A stretch of 64,000 nucleotides of DNA, from NCBI RefSeq assembly GCF_026127265.1, contig NZ_WWFG01000001.1, positions 1,680,501 to 1,744,500 on the forward strand, given 5' to 3'. Source of the stretch: Nostoc sp. KVJ3 (GTDB lineage Bacteria; Cyanobacteriota; Cyanobacteriia; Cyanobacteriales; Nostocaceae). Below, piece by piece: positions 45,304-54,700 of the stretch. How positions within the stretch are numbered: position 1 is the first letter of the stretch; every line of letters starts with the position of its first letter. The notes below the pieces were generated by a model that saw only the letters and a program-made list of their open reading frames with translations, was not told where the DNA came from and made no database searches. A program made the position numbers and the translations under genes.

Positions 45304-48192
45304 ATGTCAGACCAACAGCTAGCAGCATCCTTGAACGGACATCTTCCCTACCCCAGCCACAACAGCCAGAATACCATTCGGATTCGGGGCGCTAGGCAGC
45401 ATAATCTGAAAAATATTGACTTGGAATTGCCACGCGATCGCTTAATCGTATTCACTGGCGTTTCTGGTTCTGGTAAGTCTTCCCTAGCATTTGACACCAT
45501 TTTTGCTGAAGGACAACGCCGCTATGTCGAATCCCTCAGCGCCTACGCACGGCAATTTCTCGGACAACTGGATAAGCCGGATGTGGAAGCCATTGAAGGC
45601 TTAAGTCCAGCAATTTCCATCGATCAAAAATCAACCTCTCATAACCCCCGTTCCACGGTGGGGACGGTGACAGAGATTTACGACTATTTACGGCTGTTAT
45701 TTGGTCGGGCTGGTGAACCCCATTGTCCGATATGCGATCGCTGTATTGCACCCCAGACAATCGATGAGATGTGCGATCGCATTATGGAATTACCAGACCG
45801 CACCCGCTTCCAAATCCTTGCACCCGTTGTTCGGGGGAAGAAAGGCACACACCGTAAGCTTTTGTCAAGTCTGGCTTCCCTTGGTTTTGTTCGCGTGCGA
45901 ATCAATGGCGAAATCCGCGAACTGTCAGATTCCATTGAATTGGATAAAAATTTTACCCACACCATCGAAGTGGTAATTGACCGCTTGGTGAAAAAGGCCG
46001 ATATTCAGGAGCGTTTGGTTGATTCTCTGTCTACGTGTCTCAAACAATCGGGTGGGATTGCAGCCATTCTGGTGACTTTGCTTGGTGACGACGGACAAGA
46101 AAAAGAAGAAGAATTAGTATTTTCGGAAAATTTTGCCTGTCCAGAACATGGCGCGGTAATGGAGGAACTATCACCGCGATTGTTCTCGTTTAACTCACCT
46201 TATGGTGCTTGTCCGCACTGTCATGGAATCGGGACATTAAGGAGATTTGCGCCCGACTTGATTGTACCCGACTGGGAAGCGCCAGTTTATGCTGCGATCG
46301 CGCCTTGGTCAGAAAAAGATAATTCTTATTATCTAGAATTACTTTATAGCGTGGGACAGCTTTATGGGTTTGAGTTACAGACAAATTGGGGCAAGCTGAC
46401 AGAAGAACAGCAACAAATTATTTTGTATGGCGAGAAAGATGAACGAGCCGCAGAAGCACAAAGAAAGCAGAGTTTTAAAGGTGCGATTCCAATTTTGCAA
46501 CGGCAATATGAGGGTGGTTCAGAATTAGTTAAGCAAAAATTAGAGCAGTATTTAATTGACCAACCGTGTGAAGTTTGTCAAGGAAAACGGTTAAAACCGG
46601 AAGCCTTGGCGGTAAAGTTGGGACAATATGGAATTTTAGATTTGACTACCGTATCAATTCGGGATTGTCGGGAGAGAATTGAGCAATTTCAGTTGAGCGA
46701 TCGCCAGTTACAAATTGCTGATTTAGTATTGAGAGAAATCAAAGCTAGATTGCAATTTTTGTTAGATGTCGGTTTAGATTACCTCACCCTTGACCGTCCC
46801 GCCATGACCCTTTCTGGTGGCGAAGCCCAACGAATTCGTCTAGCAACACAAATTGGTTCTGGATTAACAGGAGTTCTTTACGTCTTAGATGAACCGAGTA
46901 TTGGTTTGCATCAACGAGATAATGGTAGATTGCTCAAAACTTTAACGAAATTGCGCGATTTGGGTAATACATTAATTGTCGTTGAACACGATGAAGAAAC
47001 AATTCGTGCAGCTAACTATATAGTTGATATTGGCCCTGGTGCAGGAATTCACGGCGGAAATATCGTTGCCCAAGGTGATTTTCAGGCGTTATTAGCAGCA
47101 GAGGATTCTTTAACTGGTGCTTATTTATCAGGAAGGCAAGTAATTACCACACCAGCAGAACGCCGAGAAGGAAATGGGCGCAGTTTGGGAATTAAAAATG
47201 CCCATCGCAACAATTTACAAAATATAGATGTAGACATTCCATTAGGTAAACTTGTCTCCATTACTGGTGTGTCTGGTTCTGGCAAATCTACCCTAATTAA
47301 CGAGTTACTGTATCCATCTCTACAACACCATTTAACAAAGAAAGTTCCCTTACCAAGACATTTGGATAAAATTCAGGGATTAAACGCGATTGATAAAGCG
47401 ATCGTGATCGATCAATCTCCCATTGGACGTACACCACGTTCCAACCCTGCAACTTACACAGGAATTTTTGATGCCATTCGGGATGTATTTTCCCAAACAG
47501 TCGAAGCTAAAGCTAGAGGCTACAAACCTGGACAATTTTCCTTCAACGTTAAAGGTGGACGTTGCGAAGCTTGTAGCGGCCAGGGTGTGAATGTGATTGA
47601 AATGAACTTTCTCCCGGATGTTTACGTGCAATGCGAAATTTGTAAAGGTGCAAGATACAACCGCGAGACTTTGCAGGTGAAGTATAAAGATAAATCAATC
47701 TCTGATGTTCTGAGAATGACAGTAGAGGAGAGTTTAGACTTCTTTCAGAATATCCCCAAAGCGATCGCGCGTTTGCAAACTTTATTTGATGTTGGCTTGG
47801 GTTATGTCCAACTAGGACAACCTGCGACTACCTTATCAGGTGGGGAAGCGCAACGGGTAAAATTAGCAACCGAGTTATCTCGCCGCGCCACAGGTAAGAC
47901 ATTGTATTTAATAGATGAACCGACAACAGGGTTATCTTTTTACGATGTCCATAAATTATTAGATGTCTTGCAAAGATTGGTAGATAAAGGCAATTCAATA
48001 TTAGTAATTGAACACAACTTAGATGTAATCCGTTGTTCTGATTGGGTGATAGATTTAGGGCCAGAAGGTGGCGATAAAGGTGGAGAATTGATTGCTGTGG
48101 GTACACCAGAGGAAGTTGCAAAAAATCCTAGGTCTTATACTGGACAATATTTAAAGCAGGTGTTGAAACAGTATCCGGCGGTGAAATCTTAG
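45304..48192 (+). CDS. uvrA: Excinuclease ABC subunit A
   Basis: From the ATG at 45304 the product has 962 residues. It has two ABC ATPase modules: Walker A GVSGSGKSSLAFD and GVSGSGKSTLI, signatures LSGGEAQRIRLATQIGS and LSGGEAQRVKLATELS, and zinc-finger modules CPICDRC and CEACSGQGVNVIEMNFLPDVYVQCEICKG. UvrA detects DNA damage and loads UvrB in nucleotide excision repair. The TTG at 45292 would add four residues. uvrB is not in the window. Confidence 0.98.
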   Translation: MSDQQLAASLNGHLPYPSHNSQNTIRIRGARQHNLKNIDLELPRDRLIVFTGVSGSGKSSLAFDTIFAEGQRRYVESLSAYARQFLGQLDKPDVEAIEGLSPAISIDQKSTSHNPRSTVGTVTEIYDYLRLLFGRAGEPHCPICDRCIAPQTIDEMCDRIMELPDRTRFQILAPVVRGKKGTHRKLLSSLASLGFVRVRINGEIRELSDSIELDKNFTHTIEVVIDRLVKKADIQERLVDSLSTCLKQSGGIAAILVTLLGDDGQEKEEELVFSENFACPEHGAVMEELSPRLFSFNSPYGACPHCHGIGTLRRFAPDLIVPDWEAPVYAAIAPWSEKDNSYYLELLYSVGQLYGFELQTNWGKLTEEQQQIILYGEKDERAAEAQRKQSFKGAIPILQRQYEGGSELVKQKLEQYLIDQPCEVCQGKRLKPEALAVKLGQYGILDLTTVSIRDCRERIEQFQLSDRQLQIADLVLREIKARLQFLLDVGLDYLTLDRPAMTLSGGEAQRIRLATQIGSGLTGVLYVLDEPSIGLHQRDNGRLLKTLTKLRDLGNTLIVVEHDEETIRAANYIVDIGPGAGIHGGNIVAQGDFQALLAAEDSLTGAYLSGRQVITTPAERREGNGRSLGIKNAHRNNLQNIDVDIPLGKLVSITGVSGSGKSTLINELLYPSLQHHLTKKVPLPRHLDKIQGLNAIDKAIVIDQSPIGRTPRSNPATYTGIFDAIRDVFSQTVEAKARGYKPGQFSFNVKGGRCEACSGQGVNVIEMNFLPDVYVQCEICKGARYNRETLQVKYKDKSISDVLRMTVEESLDFFQNIPKAIARLQTLFDVGLGYVQLGQPATTLSGGEAQRVKLATELSRRATGKTLYLIDEPTTGLSFYDVHKLLDVLQRLVDKGNSILVIEHNLDVIRCSDWVIDLGPEGGDKGGELIAVGTPEEVAKNPRSYTGQYLKQVLKQYPAVKS

Positions 48193-48327
48193 TCTTTTTA
48201 AAGTAGGGCGTATTATATAAAACTAAAGATCCTATCTCTAAATTTTATCCCTAGTTTGAGACTATTTGATTTTTATTTAACTGTTGAATTGCAGTATGGG
48301 TGAGTCAAAGGTTGTAGCCAACGTATT

Positions 48328-48660
48328 ATGAAACTTCCTAACCCTGAATGCGCCATCGTTGAAATAGATAAAATCGCGGGTTACTGTCTCAACCCAGAAC
48401 ATTCAGAGGGAAAACACAAAGCCCGTGTATTTAAATCTGCACTAGACTTAAATTTAGATGATGCAGAAGAATTACAAGCGATCCTTTTACAAGCAGTAGC
48501 AAATTATGATGCTATCCCTGGTAAAAGTAATCCATACGGTCAAAAATATATCATTGATTTTCCTCTGAATCGTTCAGATAAACAAGCAATTATTCAAAGC
48601 GTTTGGATAGTGCGTAATAATGAAGGCTTCCCCCGCCTAGTCACCTGTTATGTAATCTAA
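48328..48660 (+). CDS. DUF6883 protein
   Basis: The product has 110 residues. It has the DUF6883 pattern: a KLxNPE start, DKIAGYCLNPEHSEGKHKARVFKSALDL and SVWIVRNNEGFPRLVTCYV near the C-terminus. Genes of this family often stand in front of a DUF4926 gene, as here (17-bp spacing). The conserved Lys/His/Arg set looks like a nuclease-type active site, similar to the toxin-like fold of polymorphic toxins. This is a conjecture and no activity is shown. Confidence 0.8.
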   Translation: MKLPNPECAIVEIDKIAGYCLNPEHSEGKHKARVFKSALDLNLDDAEELQAILLQAVANYDAIPGKSNPYGQKYIIDFPLNRSDKQAIIQSVWIVRNNEGFPRLVTCYVI

Positions 48661-48677
48661 GCAATGAGGTAATACCA

Positions 48678-48896
48678 ATGAAATTATTAGATGTGGTTGC
48701 CATAACCGAAGACTTACCAGAATTGGGATTGTATCGCGGTCAAGTAGGAACGATTGTAGAAGAATATGAACCTGGAGTTTTTGAAGTAGAATTCAGCGAC
48801 TTAACAGGAAAAGCTTATGCCGTAGAAACTTTAAATGCTAGCCAGCTGATGACTTTATATCATCAACCAATTGGTGGGAAAACATTATTAGTTTAA
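48678..48896 (+). CDS. DUF4926 protein
   Basis: This 72-residue small beta-rich protein has the pattern DVVAITEDLPELGLYRGQVGTIVEEYEPGVFEVEFSD, which is the DUF4926 consensus. It follows the DUF6883 gene after 17 bp and is probably co-transcribed. Such pairs have been proposed to be toxin/immunity or toxin/antitoxin modules, with the small acidic protein as the protective partner. Here this is inference from pairing and composition. Confidence 0.85.
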   Translation: MKLLDVVAITEDLPELGLYRGQVGTIVEEYEPGVFEVEFSDLTGKAYAVETLNASQLMTLYHQPIGGKTLLV

Positions 48897-49014
48897 CTGC
48901 CCTCCCTACGGTATTTTTGAGGTCGGCTCAACACCCTGATAATCCGAGGCTGATGTTGAGACAGTAAGTGGCTATAAATGTCTGAGTTAAAAGTAAGGGT
49001 CATTTTTCCAATAT

Positions 49015-49446
49015 CTAATTAGCTATCTCTTCCCTTTGCCAAAACTGCCGTAAAATCTCCCTAGGTTTACGATCCCATGTGTCGATATGCTCGTATATCA
49101 AATTATCTTGATTAAATTTATACGTTGAATAGCCATTAAAAAGCAACCCTGCTTTCCAAGGAACACGCAACACTCCCCGCACTGTCCACTTGGCTAATAT
49201 TGTATCTTCATCTGACTGATAAACCTCATGCACATCAAAGTAAATTTGGGTAAAAAATAGCCGAGCGTGAAATCGCAAAGTCCAAAATATAATGCGATAG
49301 TTAAATTTGTATTTGAATGTATTTACTGGGTCTTTAAAATAGATATCTTGTGTATAAATGTCATAAGAAATATCTTTTTCAAAAAGTGTCGGTAAATCCT
49401 GTTTGAGAGTTTTAATTACCTCTTGTACTGAGAATTGAGATTCCAC
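49015..49446 (-). CDS. DUF2358 protein
   Basis: This 143-residue protein has the cyanobacterial/chloroplast DUF2358 pattern: LKQDLPTLFEKDISYDIYTQDIYFKDPVNTFKYKFNYR, followed by RWTVRGVLRVPWKAGLLFNGYSTYKFN-type beta strands. The fold is NTF2-like. The function is unknown but it is common in photosynthetic organisms. It stands alone between the DUF4926 and hydrolase genes. Confidence 0.9.
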   Translation of the reverse strand: MESQFSVQEVIKTLKQDLPTLFEKDISYDIYTQDIYFKDPVNTFKYKFNYRIIFWTLRFHARLFFTQIYFDVHEVYQSDEDTILAKWTVRGVLRVPWKAGLLFNGYSTYKFNQDNLIYEHIDTWDRKPREILRQFWQREEIAN

Positions 49447-49730
49447 GCGTCTTTTCCCTTAAGAAATCTTTTTTAAGGCTAAATTATATCGACTATTCCC
49501 CACTTCAGCCATGCGGGTGAGTCTTGCAGATATTCCTGGAATACCTAATCATGGATATTAGGTGCGATCGCTACTAGCAAATTCGGATTCACCAAAAATC
49601 AGTCAGAATATCGGCAATTTCTTACCAATATCTATCTAAAGGAGAATTGCCATATTAAAACTATCTTTTAATAGATGCTTTGATCAAGAATATTACAAAT
49701 GATGAATATCACCAACAAAAAACACAATAT

Positions 49731-50591
49731 ATGTCTGTAATCGAACATTGGAAACACGAATATATAACTACCAATGGGGTAAAACTACATTACGTTACCC
49801 AAGGTGAAGGCCCCTTAATGTTGATGTTGCATGGGTTTCCTGAGTTTTGGTACTCTTGGCGGCATCAAATACCAGAATTTGCCCAAAATTTTAAAGTAGT
49901 CGCCATTGACTTGCGCGGCTACAACGATAGTGATAAACCAACAGAGCAATCAGCTTATGTCATGGCTGAGTTTATCAGAGATGTTGAAGGAGTAATTAAA
50001 GGATCAGGATACCAAAAATGTGTATTAGTTGGTCATGATTGGGGAGGTGCGATCGCTTGGAAGTTTGCATATACTCACCCAGAAATGCTAGAGCAATTAA
50101 TTATTCTTAACCTACCTCATCCTGCTAAATTTGCCCAAGGATTACGCACTTTCCAACAGTTGCAACGTAGTTACTACATCTTCCTCTTTCAAATACCGTG
50201 GATGCCAGAATTACTTTTACAATCTTCAGACTACCAAGCAATTGAAACAATTTTTAAAGGTACAGCAGTTAACAAGAGTGCTTTTACTAAAGCGGATATT
50301 GACGCTTATAAAGATGCTGCGGCAAAACGCGGTGCCCTCACAGCAATGTTGAACTACTACCGCAATATTTTTCAACAGAGAATGTTAAATCCAAGTTGGG
50401 GCGTTCTGGAAGTGCCAACACTCATGATTTGGGGAGAAAATGATACCGCACTCGGCAAGGAGTTAACCTACGACACCGCAGCATTTGTCCGCGACTTTCA
50501 AATCAAGTACATTCCTAATTGTGGCCATTGGGTGCAGCAAGAACAGCCTGAATTAGTCAATCAGTATATGCAAGAATTTCTGAAGACTTAA
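49731..50591 (+). CDS. Alpha/beta hydrolase (epoxide-hydrolase-like)
   Basis: From the ATG at 49731 the product has 286 residues. The pattern is EHWKHEYITTNGVKLHYVTQG, HGFPEFWYSWRHQIPEF (oxyanion HGFP), the nucleophile Asp in GHDWGGAIAW, and the C-terminal CGHWVQQEQPELV with the catalytic His. The DW in GHDWGG is the hallmark of soluble epoxide hydrolases and haloalkane dehalogenases. A TTG at 49680 would extend it by 17 residues without motif support. The substrate is unknown. Confidence 0.88.
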   Translation: MSVIEHWKHEYITTNGVKLHYVTQGEGPLMLMLHGFPEFWYSWRHQIPEFAQNFKVVAIDLRGYNDSDKPTEQSAYVMAEFIRDVEGVIKGSGYQKCVLVGHDWGGAIAWKFAYTHPEMLEQLIILNLPHPAKFAQGLRTFQQLQRSYYIFLFQIPWMPELLLQSSDYQAIETIFKGTAVNKSAFTKADIDAYKDAAAKRGALTAMLNYYRNIFQQRMLNPSWGVLEVPTLMIWGENDTALGKELTYDTAAFVRDFQIKYIPNCGHWVQQEQPELVNQYMQEFLKT

Positions 50592-50902
50592 CCTAATTTG
50601 CTAATTTGCGATCAAATCAATTGATCAAGTATAAATACTTATCAAATTAGCCAAATTATGGCAAGTAGTGCAAGCCCTAAAAAAGATTTAATAGAGATTT
50701 AACACTAGCAGCTTTTTAGGGTTTATCGAGTAAAAATCAGACAAAAACAGGATATATGGCATTTTTTACTTTGCTATTATAGCTGTCTCATATCAAAACC
50801 ACCTCATTAGCACATAGATAGATTGACCTCACGAATTTTAGTGAGATAATAGAGTTGTGAGGGACAGAACGGACGCAACTTGATTATTAAAGGGGGAAAA
50901 TT
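50592..50902. other. AT-rich promoter region before the pentapeptide-repeat gene
   Basis: No open frame was recognised. A GGGGGAAAATT stretch 5-15 bp before the ATG at 50903 looks like the ribosome site of the next gene. Nothing else was recognised. Confidence 0.4.
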
Positions 50903-51364
50903 ATGAAACTCCAGCTATTAGCGGCCATGGCCTTAGCAACTCCCCTATTTTTCGCTAGCTCGGTTAGAGCCGAAAATCCGCAGGATTTACAAAAGCTGCT
51001 TTCAACTGGGGAATGTATCCAGTGTAATTTATCGGGAGCTAACCTCAGTGGCGCTCATTTGATTGGTGCTGACTTGAGAGGCTCGAAGCTCCAAGGAGCC
51101 AACCTTGTAGGGGCTAACCTCGAAGGAGCTGACTTAACTGGTGCAAACTTGGCAGGTGCTAACCTAACATCAGCTTATGTAAGCAATGTGAATTTGAAGC
51201 AAACCAATCTCAACGGAGTAAATTTTACTCGCGCCACGATTCACGATTCTAATGTGTATAAAGCATCAATGAACGATCTAAATCTCACTGATGCCGAAGT
51301 ATTCAACACTGGAATCGGGATTGGGGGAGAAGGAGCCGGTGACGTGATTCCCGACTGGAAATAG
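50903..51364 (+). CDS. Secreted pentapeptide-repeat protein
   Basis: This 153-residue protein starts with a signal peptide (about 1-23, ending SVRA). About 12-13 pentapeptide units of the A(D/N)LxG type follow, for example SGANLSGAHLIGADLRGSKLQGANLVGANLEGADLTGANL. They form a right-handed quadrilateral beta-helix. The protein ends with a short Gly-rich tail (GIGIGGEGAGDVIPDWK). Such exported proteins are common in cyanobacteria, with unknown role. A rho-independent terminator lies downstream at 51462-51513. Confidence 0.9.
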   Translation: MKLQLLAAMALATPLFFASSVRAENPQDLQKLLSTGECIQCNLSGANLSGAHLIGADLRGSKLQGANLVGANLEGADLTGANLAGANLTSAYVSNVNLKQTNLNGVNFTRATIHDSNVYKASMNDLNLTDAEVFNTGIGIGGEGAGDVIPDWK

Positions 51365-51461
51365 GCTGAACTGAATAGGCAGGTTTAAAAAACACAACAT
51401 CAGAGAAACTGGTTTTTGCCAGTATTATCTTTAAAATCTGCCGATAAAAAAATAAAAAATG

Positions 51462-51513
51462 AACCCCCTCTGTCTTGTAATCATCTTAACTATGACGAAA
51501 GCAGAGAGGGTTT
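51462..51513 (+). terminator. Probable terminator after the pentapeptide gene
   Basis: Arms AACCCCCTCTGT and CAGAGAGGGTTT pair with one or two mismatches around a 26-nt loop, and TTCTTATT follows. It lies between the pentapeptide gene and the convergent oligopeptidase gene. Confidence 0.5.
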
Positions 51514-51529
51514 CTTATTGCGATTGAGT

Positions 51530-51559
51530 TGTAGGGGCAATTCATGAATTGCCCCTACA
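51530..51559. repeat. Perfect 30-bp palindrome of the TGTAGGGGCAATT family
   Basis: TGTAGGGGCAATTCA and its reverse complement are joined without a spacer. A near-identical copy lies inside the C5 methyltransferase gene (35175-35204). A GAGACGTTGCAATGCAACGTT block, another palindromic family, follows at 51578-51600. Confidence 0.8.
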
Positions 51560-51616
51560 ACGCAGGTCTATTTACGCGAGAGACGTTGCAATGCAACGTT
51601 CCTACAGAGGTATCGT

Positions 51617-53728
51617 TTAATTTACAGCAACACTGACTAAACCATTGTGCCTAAGCAAAGCGTTCGTGCTTGGTTCACGACCCCGGAAAGTTTTAAACAC
51701 CTCCATTGGATGCTGACCACCACCGAGTGCCAGCACCGTATCCCGATAACGCCGACCTGTAGCTTTTATCGCCTCTTCATCTTCTAGCCCAGCTTCTTCA
51801 AAAGCGGCAAAAGCATCAGCACTAAGCACCTCGGCCCATTTGTAACTGTAGTAACCTGCTGCATAACCACCCTCAAAAATATGTCCAAAAGCACATAAAA
51901 TTGAATCTTCTGGAAGTGGCTGTAAAACGGTAGTAGTCTTGGCTAGGCGATGACGCACATCTGATGGAGTTTCATTACTACCAGGATGATAATGGTAGTG
52001 TAGTTCTAAATCAAGACTGCTCAGGTGAATCTGCCGCAACATAGCAGTACCACTCATATAATTACGCGCCGCTAACAGCTTTTGATAATAATGCTCCGGT
52101 AAGGCTTCACCAGTTTCGTAATGTTTCGCCATCCCAAACAAAGTGGGTCGCTCGTAGCACCAGTTTTCCATAAACTGACTAGGTAGTTCCACTGCATCCC
52201 ATTCAACATTATTGATACCTGCGGCTCCAGGATAGTCAACCTTAGTAAGCAGATGTTGCAATCCATGACCAAACTCGTGGAATAGAGTCTCTACTTCATA
52301 GAAGGTCATTAAACTAGGTTTACCGTCTACGGGAGGACTTTGATTACACACCAAATAAGCTACTGGTAAACGGATGGCAGTGACACCATTTTCAGTAATT
52401 TTGGCTCGATTAATGCACACATCCATCCAAGCACCACCGCGTTTTTCTGCTGGACGGCTGTATGGGTCTAAGTAAAAGTAGGCTATGGGAGAACCAGTTT
52501 CGTCAGCAATTTGGAAATAACGGACATCCTCATGCCATACTGGGGCTTGACCATCGGCAGGAGTGACAGTAACACCAAATAGCCGCTTGACTAGTCCAAA
52601 TAAGCCGTCTAAAACTTGGGGAAGGGGAAAGTAGGGACGCAATTCTTCAGCAGTAAAGGCAAATTTTGCTTCTCGTTGGCGTTCTGCCCAAAAGCTAATA
52701 TCCCAGTGTTTTAAATCTTCAGCTTCTGCCGCTCCCTGTGCTGCTGCAAAAGCTTTGAGTTCTAGCAAGTCTTTGACAGCAGCATCATAACTAGCGTGGC
52801 GTAGTTCTTCTAACAGGGCGTTGACTGCTTCAACGTTGGGAGCCATTTTACTAGCGAGGCTCAATTGGGCAAAACTTTTAAAGCCTAGTATATCTGCGAG
52901 TTCTTGGCGCAACTTCAAAATGCGCTCAATTAAGGGATTATTATTCAAATCACCCATAGAAGCGCGGGTGATATGAGCTTTATAGAGCTTTTCACGCAAA
53001 TCTCGACGGGTGCTGTGCTGCATGAAAGGGCCATAGCTGGGGAAGTCTAAAGTAATCCGCCAGGGGCCATTTTCTGGCGTGGCGTTGCTTTCGCCGGCTG
53101 CACGAGCAACTTGGGCTGCTAGACTCACTAAGCTTGGTGGTAAACCGTCAATTTCTGTTTGTGTTGTTAGGGTTAAGCTGAAGGCTTTAGTCGCATCAAG
53201 TACATGGTTAGAAAATTTGGTAGAAAGTTCTGCTAACTCCATTTGTATGGCGTTGAAACGTTCTCTTACCTCTCCTTCTAAGCCAACACCAGAAAGTTCT
53301 GCATCCCGAATGGCCGCTTCTACAATGCGCTGTTGGGCTAATTCTAAAGTTGCCCAATTCTCACTGGTACGGAGTGCTTTAAAAGCATTGTATATGGGTT
53401 GGCTTTGACCGAGCTTATTGATAAATTGTACGACTAATGGCTGTACGATTTCATGAGCTTCGCGCAGTTCTGGGCTATTTTTAACACCCATTAAATGATT
53501 CACCACCCCCCAACTCCAAGTCAGCCGTTCTGTCAGCTTTTCTAAGGGTTCTACTAAACCACTCCAAGTAGGCTGTACACTAGCCTCTAAGCTGGTAAGC
53601 TGGTGTTCAAGTTCTGCCAACAACTGATTGAAGGCTGGTACAACTCGTTCTGGTTTAATCTCTGCAAAGGGAGGTAAGCCAACGCCTTGGAGTAAGGGAT
53701 TATCGGAAATAATGGTACTTGCACTCAT
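51617..53728 (-). CDS. Oligopeptidase A (M3 family metallopeptidase)
   Basis: This 703-residue M3 peptidase has the zinc motif FHEFGHGLQHLLT with His484, Glu485 and His488, and a second glutamate ligand in the following helix (VEWDAVELPSQFMENW). It degrades short peptides in the cytoplasm, including signal-peptide fragments (the OpdA/PrlC type). The length matches the E. coli-type enzyme. The gene is convergent with the pentapeptide gene. A fairly long 373-bp gap precedes it. Confidence 0.95.
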   Translation of the reverse strand: MSASTIISDNPLLQGVGLPPFAEIKPERVVPAFNQLLAELEHQLTSLEASVQPTWSGLVEPLEKLTERLTWSWGVVNHLMGVKNSPELREAHEIVQPLVVQFINKLGQSQPIYNAFKALRTSENWATLELAQQRIVEAAIRDAELSGVGLEGEVRERFNAIQMELAELSTKFSNHVLDATKAFSLTLTTQTEIDGLPPSLVSLAAQVARAAGESNATPENGPWRITLDFPSYGPFMQHSTRRDLREKLYKAHITRASMGDLNNNPLIERILKLRQELADILGFKSFAQLSLASKMAPNVEAVNALLEELRHASYDAAVKDLLELKAFAAAQGAAEAEDLKHWDISFWAERQREAKFAFTAEELRPYFPLPQVLDGLFGLVKRLFGVTVTPADGQAPVWHEDVRYFQIADETGSPIAYFYLDPYSRPAEKRGGAWMDVCINRAKITENGVTAIRLPVAYLVCNQSPPVDGKPSLMTFYEVETLFHEFGHGLQHLLTKVDYPGAAGINNVEWDAVELPSQFMENWCYERPTLFGMAKHYETGEALPEHYYQKLLAARNYMSGTAMLRQIHLSSLDLELHYHYHPGSNETPSDVRHRLAKTTTVLQPLPEDSILCAFGHIFEGGYAAGYYSYKWAEVLSADAFAAFEEAGLEDEEAIKATGRRYRDTVLALGGGQHPMEVFKTFRGREPSTNALLRHNGLVSVAVN

Positions 53729-54101
53729 GGTTTTGTGTGAACTGCGAACTAATAAAAATCAATAATGATTTTTATTTATATATATCTTCTAATGTAGCGA
53801 TCGCTGTGCTAAATAGTCTTGATATTCTAACAAAAAGGGGAAAAAAGCGAGAAGTACTGACAAATTTATCCTGATACAGCCATTTTGTTTGACTTGTGAA
53901 TAATATCTGACGGGGTAACAGTTCCAGAAATATCGGCTAAAGTCTCTGAGATAATATAGTTATCCACCAATATTCTCTTTGTATGTGCGTAGGCGTAGCC
54001 CGCCACAGGTATCACACCTTGACCTTATAATAAAAATTAAATCCAGCTTGAGGCTGGACAATAGCTAGAGATATTTTTGAGATTGAATGTTTCTTTGATT
54101 T
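53729..54101. other. Gap between oligopeptidase and the small SH3-like gene
   Basis: No gene was recognised. It contains a TGCGTAGGCGTAGCCCGCCACAGG block (about 53985-54008) that shares GGCTACGCCTACGCCC with the gap after ssb (26104-26120), a dispersed repeat family. The divergent start of the oligopeptidase lies at its left edge. Confidence 0.45.
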
Positions 54102-54311
54102 TTAACTTACCAAATCAACTAAAGCATTAGACTGGAAGCGAACTATAGACGAGACTGAGCAACCGCGATAATTTTCAGAGGTGAATACTGATAGTGTGAT
54201 ATTAGCTTGACCGGGATCTAATATGCGCTTTACCTTGCAGGTTTGCATTTTATTGTTGCAGTAAGCAATAATGCGATCGCCAGCTTTGACATCCAACGCT
54301 TGAATTTTCAA
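54102..54311 (-). CDS. Small conserved-type protein of unknown function
   Basis: This 69-residue protein looks like a small beta-barrel: MKIQALDVKAGDRIIAYCNNKMQTCKVKRILDPGQANITLSVFTSEN. The pattern GDRI...VKRILDPGQ suggests an SH3-like or nucleic-acid-binding domain. Composition, codon use and even charge distribution look genuine. It stands alone, and I do not recognise a family. Confidence 0.6.
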   Translation of the reverse strand: MKIQALDVKAGDRIIAYCNNKMQTCKVKRILDPGQANITLSVFTSENYRGCSVSSIVRFQSNALVDLVS

Positions 54312-54700
54312 TTAGTATCAACCTCGCCCAAGATTTTGTTTTGCTAAAGTAAAATATATTGCTACATTTCACTTGCTCAACAATTTAAATATTTATTTCA
54401 GTATAACACAAAAACCGATGGTATTGAATATTATCAAATTTCATCTTGATAATGTCAAGTTTATTTATCCTCAAAACTCCATTAAATGCGGGATTTTTAG
54501 AAAACAAGGATAAAATTGCGACCTTTGTGCAGCGTCTGCTACATCACACATCACAGTAGAAATCAAGCTACCATCAGACAAAAGGTTTAAACTCTCTCAA
54601 GAAGACAGGAAATATCTTTGCTCTCAATATTTATGAGTATAGATTTTTTATTTCTATGTTTTTGTTACAATTATTGAAATTTTTACCTAAAAGTACCACT
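54312..54700. other. AT-rich gap before the adenosine deaminase gene
   Basis: No gene, repeat or clear promoter was recognised. A frame from 54656 adds 15 hydrophobic residues to the next gene, which lacks a clear ribosome site at either possible start. Confidence 0.35.
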
